From the NCBI GenBank assembly GCA_964390495.1, contig CAYMIN010000018.1, positions 1 to 64,000 of the forward strand: 64,000 nucleotides of DNA, written 5' to 3'. A model generated the notes under the pieces. It was not told the DNA's origin. It saw only the letters and a list, made by a program, of their open reading frames with translations, and did not search any database. Source of the stretch: UBA11051 sp964390495 (GTDB lineage Bacteria > Armatimonadota > Zipacnadia > Zipacnadales > UBA11051). The translations under genes were made by a program, and so were the position numbers. Shown here piece after piece: positions 34,212 through 42,422 of this stretch (its first letter is position 1; each line of letters starts with the position of its first letter).

Positions 34212-35003
34212 ATGTCAGACCTGAAGCTGCCGGTTCGCTATTACCGGTTGGGGCCAGCCGGTGACGAGGCATACGTCGAGAGCAATTTCGATTTCGCCAC
34301 CAAAGAACTCACTATGCCCACCGCGCAGATCGGCCTGGTGCTGGTGGATTGCTGGGACATCCACCCATATCTCAGCCACCTGGCCCGCAGTGCCGAGATC
34401 TGTGAGACGGTGCTGGCACCGGTGGCCGACGCCTGTCGCAAAATCGGGATCACCGTAATTCATGCCCCCTCGCCCGGGCAGGCGAAGCTCTACCCGCAGT
34501 GGACCAAGTATGCCACCGACACGGAGCTATTCGGGCCGGAGGCGAAGGAGCCGGACTGGCCGCCTCCCGACTTCCGCAAGCGCGAGGGGGAATACAGCCA
34601 GTTCGTCCGGGACGAAGTGCCGCGCCTCAAGCAGTGGCGCAAAGAAGAGCAGGCGCAGCGCAAAATTGCGGACTGCCTGGAGCCGCAGCCGGACGACTTC
34701 GTCATCGCCACCGGCGAGCAGTTACACCGCCTGTGCCGGCACCGGGGGCTGATGCACCTGGTGTATGGCGGTTTTGCCGCTAATATGTGCGTGCCGGGGC
34801 GCGACTATGGCACCCGCGCCTTCAACCGCCGGGGGTACAGTATCATCCTGCTGCGCGACGGCACCACCGCTATCGAGGCGGCCCATACTCTGGACGGGAT
34901 GTGGCTGACCGAGGCGGCGATTCTGGACACCGAGATGATCATCGGCTTTACGACCACCTCGGCGGATTTCCTGGCCGCCTGCGCCCCGGCCTCAAAGCCG
35001 TAG
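34212..35003 (+). CDS. Isochorismatase-like cysteine hydrolase (tandem copy 1)
   Basis: A 263-residue cysteine-hydrolase fold protein, starting at ATG 34212 behind GGGAGGGG. D46 (LVLVDCWD) and C193 (FAANMCVPGRDYG) are the expected catalytic Asp and Cys. The usual Lys (in a VIxK...SAF segment) is missing: the chain goes straight from DDFVIA to TGEQL, a short deletion. The family covers isochorismatase, nicotinamidase, ureidoacrylate and carbamoylsarcosine hydrolases; none is specified here. It is followed 38 nt later by a close paralogue. Confidence 0.85.
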   Translation: MSDLKLPVRYYRLGPAGDEAYVESNFDFATKELTMPTAQIGLVLVDCWDIHPYLSHLARSAEICETVLAPVADACRKIGITVIHAPSPGQAKLYPQWTKYATDTELFGPEAKEPDWPPPDFRKREGEYSQFVRDEVPRLKQWRKEEQAQRKIADCLEPQPDDFVIATGEQLHRLCRHRGLMHLVYGGFAANMCVPGRDYGTRAFNRRGYSIILLRDGTTAIEAAHTLDGMWLTEAAILDTEMIIGFTTTSADFLAACAPASKP

Positions 35004-35005
35004 AT

Positions 35006-35020
35006 CGGGCGTTCAGCCCG
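35006..35020. repeat. Degenerate family A palindrome between tandem genes
   Basis: CGGGC (35006-35010) and GCCCG (35016-35020) directly follow the stop codon of the first isochorismatase-like gene, in the style TCGGGC...AGCCCGTC. A worn copy of the window's repeat family. Confidence 0.4.
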
Positions 35021-35041
35021 TCTCTTACAGGGAGCGACACA

Positions 35042-35833
35042 ATGCCGCAGATAACTCTGCCGGTGCGCCACTATCGCCTCGGTACCGATGCCAGGGTCGA
35101 GCTGATCGAGGCGAATCTCAGTCACCAATCCTATGAGTGGCAGATCCCCACCGAGCAGATCGGCCTGGTGCTGGTGGACTGCTGGGACCTGCACGCTCTC
35201 AGCAGCTATATCGAGCGCACGGATCGCATCAGCGCCGAGGTACTCGCGCCGGTGGCCGAGGCCTGCCGCAACGCCGGTATCGCGGTCATTCATGCGCCCT
35301 CGCCGCCGGTGGCGAAGCACTATCCGCAGTGGGTGAAGTACGCCTCCGCGCAGGAGTTGTTCGTCAGGCAGGAGCCGGCCGACTGGCCGCCGGCTCAACT
35401 CCGTCGCGGCGAGGGCGAGTATGCGCGCTACGGTAAGCCGCTTGAGCCGGTGCGCGAAGAGTGGAGCCAGCACAACCTCCACAAGCGCAAGATTATCGGT
35501 TGCCTGGAGCCGCAGCCGGATGATTTCGTCATCGCTACCGGAGAGCAGTTGCAGCGGCTTTGCCGCCACCAGGGGATTGCCTATCTGATATACGGGGGAT
35601 TCGCCGCCAATATGTGTGTGCCGGGTCGCGACTATGGCACCCGCGCCATGGGGCAGAGGGGTTACAACATTGTTCTGCTGCGCGACGCTACTACCGCCAT
35701 CGAGGCAGACAGCACCCTCGACGAGATGCGCCTGACCCAGGCCGCGATTTTCGACACCGAGATGCGCATCGGCCACACAATGTTGTCGGCCGACCTGCTA
35801 TCCGCTTGTGAAAGTATCCAACAGCAGAAATGA
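35042..35833 (+). CDS. Isochorismatase-like cysteine hydrolase (tandem copy 2)
   Basis: A 263-residue paralogue of the preceding gene; strands and catalytic regions align without gaps (LVLVDCWDLH, EPQPDDFVIATGEQL, GGFAANMCVPGRDYGTRA). It again has the Asp and Cys but lacks the Lys segment. I start at ATG 35042 (GGGAG upstream); a longer in-frame reading back to 34787 overlaps the first gene in another frame and is rejected. Its stop overlaps the photolyase start by 4 nt (ATGA), which implies coupled translation. The pair may act as a heteromer or on two related substrates. Confidence 0.85.
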   Translation: MPQITLPVRHYRLGTDARVELIEANLSHQSYEWQIPTEQIGLVLVDCWDLHALSSYIERTDRISAEVLAPVAEACRNAGIAVIHAPSPPVAKHYPQWVKYASAQELFVRQEPADWPPAQLRRGEGEYARYGKPLEPVREEWSQHNLHKRKIIGCLEPQPDDFVIATGEQLQRLCRHQGIAYLIYGGFAANMCVPGRDYGTRAMGQRGYNIVLLRDATTAIEADSTLDEMRLTQAAIFDTEMRIGHTMLSADLLSACESIQQQK

Positions 35834-37182
35834 TACAAGACCAACGCATTCAACTCCTCAATGACAAGCCGATTTCCGACGGCCGGTATGTGTTGTACTG
35901 GATGCAGGCCGCCCAGCGTGCACGGTACAATCACGCCCTCGCGTACGCGGCCCGGCAGGCGAATGACCTCGGACTGCCGCTGGTGTGCGTATTCGGCCTG
36001 AGTGAGGAGTTCCCAGATGCCAACGAGCGCCACTATGCATTCATGTTGCAGGGCTTGGCTGAGACCGAGCAGGCCCTGCAGCGCATCAACGTGCAACTTG
36101 TTGTGCGCCACCAGCGACCGGACGAGGCGGTCATTGAGTTGGGCAGAGATGCTGCGTTGGTCATTGCGGATCGCGGCTACCTGCGGGTGCAATTGAAGTG
36201 GCGTCAGAGCGCAGCAGCGCGGCTTTCATGTCAACTGGTGCAAGTGGACACCGACGTAATCGTGCCAGTGGAGGTGGTTTCTGACAAGGAGGAGTATGCT
36301 GCGCGGACCATACGTACTAAGATTCTCCGACTTCTGCCCAAGTATTTACAGCCGCTTAGACAGCCCCGCGTCAAGCGGACATCGCTTGACATGGAACTCT
36401 CCGGCCTGGATGTCAGCGACCTCAATGCTGTGCTTGGGATGCTGCCGATTAGCCGCGACGTCAGTCCGGTCCGGGAATTCGCTGGTGGTGCCAGCCGTGC
36501 ACAGGCACTCCTAAACGATTTCATCGGGAACAAGCTGAATCGGTACGCTGAATTGAGCAATAACCCTGCGCTTGACTACACATCGCACATGAGCCCCTAC
36601 CTCCACTTCGGACAGATCTCGCCACTTGACATCGCCCTGCAGGTCATCAAATCTGGCAGTGCAGGCGTGGACGCCTATTTGGAACAACTCATTGTGCGCC
36701 GCGAACTGAGCATTAACTTCGTACGGTTCAACTCGGCATACGACGAGTACGCAGCTATCCCTGAATGGGCGCAGCGCTCGCTCGGCAAACACGCCGATGA
36801 TGCTCGCGATTACGTTTACAGTCTAGAGCAGTTGGAGCAGGTGGACACCCATGACCTTTACTGGAATATGGCGCAGTTGGAGATGGTGCTGACGGGTAAG
36901 ATGCACTCATACATGCGGATGTATTGGGCCAAGAAGCTTCTTGAGTGGTCGGCCTGTCCGCAGGATGCGTTCGAGGCCGCGCTGCACCTGAACAACAAGT
37001 ACGAGTTGGACGGCAGGGACCCGAACTCCTTTGCCGGCGTGGCCTGGTGCTTCGGCAAGCATGACCGTCCGTGGAAAGAGCGTGCAGTATTCGGCCAGGT
37101 GCGGTACATGAGTGCTGCGGGTCTTGAGCGCAAATTTAACATCGGGGAATATGTCAAAAGAATCAGCAATAGATTAAACTGA
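35830..37182 (+). CDS. phr: Class II CPD photolyase
   Basis: A 450-residue deoxyribodipyrimidine photolyase of class II, which uses FAD and light to split cyclobutane pyrimidine dimers. Signatures: GRYVLYWMQAAQRARYNHAL at the N-terminus, SHMSPYLHFGQISPLD, VRRELSINFVRFN, KMHSYMRMYWAKKLLEWS and DGRDPNSFAGVAWCFGKHDRPWKER (FAD pocket). The base composition is visibly more AT-rich and less codon-biased than its neighbours (many CAA, ATT, GTA and ACA codons), which suggests a recent transfer. The ATG overlaps the upstream stop (ATGA). Its biochemical role is unrelated to its neighbours. Confidence 0.95.
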   Translation: MIQDQRIQLLNDKPISDGRYVLYWMQAAQRARYNHALAYAARQANDLGLPLVCVFGLSEEFPDANERHYAFMLQGLAETEQALQRINVQLVVRHQRPDEAVIELGRDAALVIADRGYLRVQLKWRQSAAARLSCQLVQVDTDVIVPVEVVSDKEEYAARTIRTKILRLLPKYLQPLRQPRVKRTSLDMELSGLDVSDLNAVLGMLPISRDVSPVREFAGGASRAQALLNDFIGNKLNRYAELSNNPALDYTSHMSPYLHFGQISPLDIALQVIKSGSAGVDAYLEQLIVRRELSINFVRFNSAYDEYAAIPEWAQRSLGKHADDARDYVYSLEQLEQVDTHDLYWNMAQLEMVLTGKMHSYMRMYWAKKLLEWSACPQDAFEAALHLNNKYELDGRDPNSFAGVAWCFGKHDRPWKERAVFGQVRYMSAAGLERKFNIGEYVKRISNRLN

Positions 37183-37298
37183 CCCACTTTTAGAACCATT
37201 ACATTGCTGGCGTTGCTTTATGGCTTTTTTCCCAGTATGCACTTCTTGCGGCCTAGCGTTTCTGTCGTAGAGGAAGCATCGGCTCTCACCGAGGGCGG

Positions 37299-38318
37299 CT
37301 ATCGGTAGAGCCAGGCCAGCGGCAGACTGCGGAACTTCATGTACAGCCGTGGGGGCTGCGCTTCCCTGTCAGTGACCCAGTAGGTGAGCAGGACGCGGTC
37401 CTCGGCGAAGTTGACGCTGGGGTAGGCGTAGCTGCAAGCACCAACCGGCTCCAGGTCGTGCCGGTGGTGCCAGGTTGCAGCCTCATCCGAGGAGATCGCC
37501 GCCGTCAGCGGGGAGGAGGAGTTGTCGCCGGCCTCCCGGTTCCAGATAAGCAGGAGGTCGTCGGTGGTCGGAAGGCGGCTGATAGCGGCGTGAGCCGGCG
37601 GCGCCACGGCTAGGCCCATCGGCTCGGCCTCGGCCCAGGTAACCGCCTCATCGTTGGAGTAGGAGCGATAGATTTGGCCGAGCTGGGTGCGGATGATCAT
37701 CAGCAGGCGGCCGTCTCGCAATTCCACCACGCCCGGCTCCATAGCGCCGCGTTTGGGCAGGGCCAGGTCGGTCTGGCTCTTGGTCCAACTGCGGCCCTCG
37801 TCGTCGGAATAGAAGGCGGTCGAGACCAGGACATGGCCGGGAACCGAGCAGTCCGCGGTGCGCTCGATGGGCGCGACGATCCGCCCGGAGGCGAGCTGAA
37901 TGACCCGCGCATTGATCATCACACAATAGCCATCCCCGGTGGTGATCATCACCGGCTCGTCCCAGGTTCGGGTTTCATCACCGGAGCTGCGCACGAACAC
38001 CTGGAAGTCCGCATGGGACTGCCAGCGGCCATAGAAAAACAGGATCTCGCCGGAACTGAGCCGCAGCAGGCTGAAGCACATCACGCTCTCCTGGGCGGCG
38101 TTGTCCAGCAGGGCATAGGGGGCGCTCCAGGTTTCCCCGCCGTCGGCGGAGGTCATCGCGGCGATGCGGGTGGGTGCCTCGGGAAAGCCGCCGGTCGGGT
38201 AGTCCGACCAGACCACCAGCAGGCGGCCGTCGGCGAGTTGCAGGATGTCGCCCTCGTCGGTGCTGCGCTCAACCTGCGGCGGTGAGTCCAGCAGTGTCAG
38301 CTCGATCTCTTCAGACAA
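37299..38318 (-). CDS. Sialidase-like (BNR/Asp-box) protein
   Basis: A 339-residue six-bladed beta-propeller with repeated Asp-boxes: SADGGETW, SDDEGRSW, SNDEAVTW and SSDEAATW. This is the layout of GH33-like exo-sialidases and related glycosidases. It has no signal peptide, so it is predicted cytoplasmic and may act on imported oligosaccharides. The start is TTG 38318 with GGAGGGAG 4 nt upstream. The Arg triad of sialidases cannot be confirmed by eye. It lies 62 nt downstream of the DUF6785-type gene and is likely last in that operon. Confidence 0.82.
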   Translation of the reverse strand: MSEEIELTLLDSPPQVERSTDEGDILQLADGRLLVVWSDYPTGGFPEAPTRIAAMTSADGGETWSAPYALLDNAAQESVMCFSLLRLSSGEILFFYGRWQSHADFQVFVRSSGDETRTWDEPVMITTGDGYCVMINARVIQLASGRIVAPIERTADCSVPGHVLVSTAFYSDDEGRSWTKSQTDLALPKRGAMEPGVVELRDGRLLMIIRTQLGQIYRSYSNDEAVTWAEAEPMGLAVAPPAHAAISRLPTTDDLLLIWNREAGDNSSSPLTAAISSDEAATWHHRHDLEPVGACSYAYPSVNFAEDRVLLTYWVTDREAQPPRLYMKFRSLPLAWLYR

Positions 38319-38380
38319 GGTGCTCCCTCCCTTTGGTGGCAGATCCCGCGACAGCTCAGGCCAACCATTGGCAGGGGCTG

Positions 38381-40351
38381 CTAATACACGAATATCATGT
38401 TGTCGGTGGTGCCGGCGAGGGCATCAACTATCGCCCAGATACCACATGCGGTGAACTGCCCCAGGATGATCCCCATGAATACCATGATGCCGACGCGGAA
38501 GGCCCGGTAGCCTCCCAGGTGCAGTACCAGCGACTTGATCAGCCAGCCGAGGAATATCGAGAACCATAGATCAATCACCGGCGTGGTGGGGCCGATAGCG
38601 AAGCCGAGCGGATGGAACGGCCAGCGCGGCAACTGGTAATGCAGGACCGTCAGCGCCCACATGATGGCGGCACCGATGCCCAGAAACAGCATCTTACCGG
38701 CGGAGGCGGGCTGGGGATTATGGATGTGTTCGTCGGCGAACTGGTAGGCCCGGTTGGGACAGCCGTCGAACAGCCAACTGCTCAGCCATACTGCGCCCTC
38801 GTTGTAGCCCTCGTAGATGGTGATAATCGTGGCGAGAATCCCACAGAGGAGGACCGCGATCACAACAATCGGCACGAAGCCGCGTGGCTTGCCTTTGATC
38901 TCGCTCCAGAGCTTGGCCGCGTGTGCCGCAAAGGGCATCATGAAGACGCGGATGTCCGCCACCCAGACAAAGGTCATGCTGAGGGTCGCCAGCCCGGCCG
39001 GGCCGATGTAGCGACTACCGAGCAGCGAGGCGGTGAAGGACTGCGGCACCAACGCGGCCCGAGACACCGGCACGCCGCCCTGAATCGTGGCCCTGGTCAG
39101 GGCGATAAAGGTGACGAAGGCCCCGAACAAGAACACGACAATGCTCACTACATTAAGGCCTGCCAGGTAGAGCCAGCCGACCATGACGGTAAAGCCGAAC
39201 AGCAAACAGCCGACGATGATCTGTGGGGAGGCGGCGCCCTCCTCATTGTGGTCGGTCGGCGTGCCGGCAAGGGCCTTCCTGAAGATGTCGGCGATAGGGG
39301 CTCTGGCCGTATAGAACCCGTATAGAACCAGCACGATCATCGCGCCCATAGCCTGGCTCGAGATCGCCGGCGTGCCTGCGCCATAGACCTCGCTGGTGCC
39401 GAGGCCGATACCCCAGATCCGCATCATCGGATTCTGAAACTGGGTGAAGATCGAGAAGAACCACAGGCTGAAGGCCAGGTCGGTGTGGATCAAGTAGGTA
39501 AAGGCGATGACCGAGGGGTTGGTCCACAGGCGGAAATAGATGTTCTCGCTCTGAATCGGCACATTGACAGCGGTGCGCAGGTGCAGTACCGGTAGCGTTT
39601 TTGCGTAGTAGGTGAGCGCCACGTAGGAGCTGAGCAGGAAAGCAACGGCAAAGCCGAGCCACATCAGCTTGTTGCCGAAGAGGCCGGCGAGTATGCGCCG
39701 GCCGCCGACGTCGCGCGCCATCTCGATGGGCAGGCGCATCAAGGGATAGACCAGGCGCTCGTGCTCCGACCAGTGGCGGTGCAGCAGCAGGGTGATGCCC
39801 AAAGTGGCGGCGTAGAGACCGGCGATGAACACGAACCAGGCCAGCAGCGGGACGATCCAGCCTTCCCAGGGGATGGCCTCGCCGCGCGGCAGGCCTTCGT
39901 AGAAGTTATCCACCAGGTACTGGTCTTTGGGCACGGCCCAGTCGGGCAGATGGGGGACGATGTCCTCGGCCCAGCGGTTTGCCGGTGTGGCGTAGTACTG
40001 GGCCCCGGTCATGATCGGGATGAGTTGACCGATCATTCCCCAGGTCGGCACCGCCGAGGCGACCAGCAACATGATGAAGACCATAATCAATTCGGGCCGC
40101 GACAGAAACGCCCGGCGGCGCACCAGACTCAGCAGGGGATTGATCAGCGCCACCAGCACCAGAAAGACAAAGACCACGCCGAAGCCCAGCGCGGTATTAG
40201 CGGGGCGGGTCCCCTGGACTACCAGGTTGGCGTAGGGGAAGCCCAGGCCGACGAAAGCGACACCGAGGATACCGATCACCAACGCTCGCGCGGTTATAGC
40301 CGGGCGTTCGTCATTGCTGCTTTCAGAGATAGGGCCGGTCTCAGTTGCCAA
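38381..40351 (-). CDS. Large polytopic membrane protein, DUF6785/DUF6784 type
   Basis: A 656-residue protein with about 14 hydrophobic segments. The segment HRHWSEHERLVYPLMRLPIEM after the fourth or fifth helix and the C-terminal FHPLGFAIGPTTPVIDLWFSIFLGWLIK are features I associate with the DUF6785/DUF6784 pair of Armatimonadota, Planctomycetota and Lentisphaerota proteins, distantly like OPT oligopeptide transporters. The start is TTG 40351 (GAGGT upstream). It follows the 56-residue peptide and the sodium symporter on the same strand. Probably a transporter, substrate unknown. Confidence 0.75.
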   Translation of the reverse strand: MATETGPISESSNDERPAITARALVIGILGVAFVGLGFPYANLVVQGTRPANTALGFGVVFVFLVLVALINPLLSLVRRRAFLSRPELIMVFIMLLVASAVPTWGMIGQLIPIMTGAQYYATPANRWAEDIVPHLPDWAVPKDQYLVDNFYEGLPRGEAIPWEGWIVPLLAWFVFIAGLYAATLGITLLLHRHWSEHERLVYPLMRLPIEMARDVGGRRILAGLFGNKLMWLGFAVAFLLSSYVALTYYAKTLPVLHLRTAVNVPIQSENIYFRLWTNPSVIAFTYLIHTDLAFSLWFFSIFTQFQNPMMRIWGIGLGTSEVYGAGTPAISSQAMGAMIVLVLYGFYTARAPIADIFRKALAGTPTDHNEEGAASPQIIVGCLLFGFTVMVGWLYLAGLNVVSIVVFLFGAFVTFIALTRATIQGGVPVSRAALVPQSFTASLLGSRYIGPAGLATLSMTFVWVADIRVFMMPFAAHAAKLWSEIKGKPRGFVPIVVIAVLLCGILATIITIYEGYNEGAVWLSSWLFDGCPNRAYQFADEHIHNPQPASAGKMLFLGIGAAIMWALTVLHYQLPRWPFHPLGFAIGPTTPVIDLWFSIFLGWLIKSLVLHLGGYRAFRVGIMVFMGIILGQFTACGIWAIVDALAGTTDNMIFVY

Positions 40352-40408
40352 ATGAATACCTCGCTAGGTTGGAGTGCAGGACGATGGGTGGCTAAGGCCG
40401 GAGACAGA

Positions 40409-40579
40409 TTATTGCCCGGCAGCGGTGTCCTCGTCGTCCCCGCGCAAGGTGCGCAATAGGTTGAATATGTCGTTGAGGCCTCCAACCCCGCAGATCACCA
40501 CCATCAACCCAAAAGCCCCCAAAGCAATCCCCAGCACCACCAGCCAGATGTCCGCAATGGTAATTTCGCCCAGGTCCAT
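40409..40579 (-). CDS. 56-residue single-span membrane peptide coupled to the symporter
   Basis: An ORF of 56 codons plus stop, too short for usual cut-offs. The sequence begins MDLGEITIADIWLVVLGIA, has one hydrophobic span (about 11-34), then LNDIFNLLRTLRG and an acidic end DDEDTAAGQ. Its ATG directly abuts the TAA of the symporter gene (sequence TAAATG), and the symporter's last codons GAG GAG GAG supply the Shine-Dalgarno, so translation is coupled. It lies 57 nt before the DUF6785-type gene. Small single-span partners are known for some symporters (MetS beside MetP-type transporters); a subunit role is inferred. Confidence 0.75.
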   Translation of the reverse strand: MDLGEITIADIWLVVLGIALGAFGLMVVICGVGGLNDIFNLLRTLRGDDEDTAAGQ

Positions 40580-42301
40580 TTATGTCTCCTCCTCATCCGG
40601 TCGCTTGGGGACGGCGCGCGTCCTGAACAGCAGAGAGCCTGCGATGATACCCACGGCGGCGGCGATGATGGCGGCTACCGAGGTATTGGTCGAGGTGATC
40701 CACTCGATACCCCAGCTCTGCCACGGCAGGATGCCGAGAACGGCGACAAGCCCGGCGATCAGGGCCAGCAGCGCCCCGGTCTCGTTGGCTCCCTTCCAGT
40801 AGAGACCAAACCCTATGCAGGACATCGCGCCGGCCAGGTAGATAGTGCCGGTCACCGCCATGTATGTCCAGAGGGTCATCGGCGCCTCGTACCACAAGCC
40901 CCAGACCAGTAGGAAAACGCCGATGAGGACGATGACGGTGCGGGTGATGATGAAGCGGCCGCGCTCGGAAAGGTCCGGAGCTTCGAGAATCTGCGGAACT
41001 CGGCGGAAGAGCCAGCCGGCGCACGGTAGGCCGGCCAGGAAGCCGATGATTACCCCGGGCATAGCCGGGATTCCGAGCAGATTGAGCACTCCATAGACGA
41101 TCCCGGCTACCGCTGCGCCGCCCAGGGCAGCGGAGATGACGCCGGCGGTCCGCCGGCCACGCCCACTGACCCGGTACAGCGGCGCGACCACATCCTGGGT
41201 GATGACCGAGGCCCAGCACAGCAGGTAGCTGTCATGGGTGCTCATGAAGCCGGCCATCATGCCGGCGGCCAGGATGCCGAGGAAGCCTGAAGGCAGCAGC
41301 CGGGCGAAGAATACCGGCATGGCGTACTGGCTGTTGAACTTATCGGGGCCATCACCCAGGAAGGCGGCGGCCAGTTCCGGCGTAGCGGCAATGAAGGCCA
41401 GGGCCGCTGCGCCCCAGGTGACGGGGATCACAACGCGGGCGAGAAAGGTGATCGAGGTCCAGCCGTACAACCGCTGAGCGGTCTTGGGACTACGGGCGGC
41501 CAGGGCGCGGGTAGTAGCCGTGGCCCACAGTGACCCTCCTGACACCGCCAGATAGACCATCCAGACGATGTACCACCAGCCGTAGCCATCGCCGGCAAGC
41601 GGGTCTATGCCGCCGGTCCCGTGCTGAGCGACGGCCGTATCAACGATGTTGTCCCAGCCGACATGCCCGACGGCCCAGACGGTCGCGACCACCATCGCCA
41701 CGCCCAGCACCACAAACTGCACGTAGTCGGTAATCACCACCGAGACCATGCCTCCGAAGGCGGTGTAGAGCAGAACCATGAACAGCATCGCCGTCATCAG
41801 CACCTTGAGGCCGAAGCCGGTGCCGATGCCCAACATGCCGGTCATGAAACGAGCGCCCGCCTGCAGGAACAGGCCCATGTTGAGGATGCCCGCCAGCGCC
41901 AGAATCGTGCCGCCGACGACCCTGGTACGGATCCCGTAGCGCAGCTCGTAATACTCCGGGATGGTCATGATCTCGAACTTGCGCAGTGGATAGACGATGA
42001 ACCCCGTCAGCCCGATCACTAACATACCCACCAGCCAGCAGAGGCCGATGACATAGGCCGACAGGCCGCGGGCGAAGCCTTCCTGGGCATTGTACATGAT
42101 CGTGACCAGCCCAATTTCGGTGCCGGTCATGGTAGCAATCGCCAGGTAAATGCGCAGCCCGCGGCCGGCGATGATGAAATCGGTTAGGTCGCCGACATAG
42201 CGGTTCACCCATACGCCCTTGGCAACGGTGCCCCCCAGATAGACAATAACGATGATCCAGTCGAGAGTGCCGAAGTTGGTCAGAAATACCGACGAGTCCA
42301 T
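40580..42301 (-). CDS. Sodium:solute symporter (SSS family)
   Basis: A 573-residue symporter with about 13-14 transmembrane helices. Family features include the N-terminal DFIIAGRGL, GTEIGLVTIMYNAQEGFARGLS, PEYYELRYGIRTRVVGG, a QYAMPVFFARLLPSGFLGILAAGMMAGFMSTHDSYLL stretch, and the C-terminal GLYWKGANETGALLALIAG. ATG 42301 follows GGGGAG by 7 nt. It takes up a small solute with Na; with a sialidase-like enzyme and an aldolase nearby, an acidic or amino sugar is plausible but unproven. It ends in TAAATG, which starts the next peptide. Confidence 0.93.
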   Translation of the reverse strand: MDSSVFLTNFGTLDWIIVIVYLGGTVAKGVWVNRYVGDLTDFIIAGRGLRIYLAIATMTGTEIGLVTIMYNAQEGFARGLSAYVIGLCWLVGMLVIGLTGFIVYPLRKFEIMTIPEYYELRYGIRTRVVGGTILALAGILNMGLFLQAGARFMTGMLGIGTGFGLKVLMTAMLFMVLLYTAFGGMVSVVITDYVQFVVLGVAMVVATVWAVGHVGWDNIVDTAVAQHGTGGIDPLAGDGYGWWYIVWMVYLAVSGGSLWATATTRALAARSPKTAQRLYGWTSITFLARVVIPVTWGAAALAFIAATPELAAAFLGDGPDKFNSQYAMPVFFARLLPSGFLGILAAGMMAGFMSTHDSYLLCWASVITQDVVAPLYRVSGRGRRTAGVISAALGGAAVAGIVYGVLNLLGIPAMPGVIIGFLAGLPCAGWLFRRVPQILEAPDLSERGRFIITRTVIVLIGVFLLVWGLWYEAPMTLWTYMAVTGTIYLAGAMSCIGFGLYWKGANETGALLALIAGLVAVLGILPWQSWGIEWITSTNTSVAAIIAAAVGIIAGSLLFRTRAVPKRPDEEET

Positions 42302-42422
42302 GCCCACACTCCCCGTCAAGCCACATCCGCCAGGCCGATCTCATATCAAGTTAGCATCCCGCAATTCCCCCGGCTCAGTCCAGCTTTACCACCTGTCTGG
42401 TTGCGGGGCTTGCCGAGGCGCC

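Noticed and set aside
34787..35041. 85-codon upstream extension of the second isochorismatase-like gene
   Set aside because: It overlaps the first gene in another frame; ATG 35042 matches the start of its paralogue.
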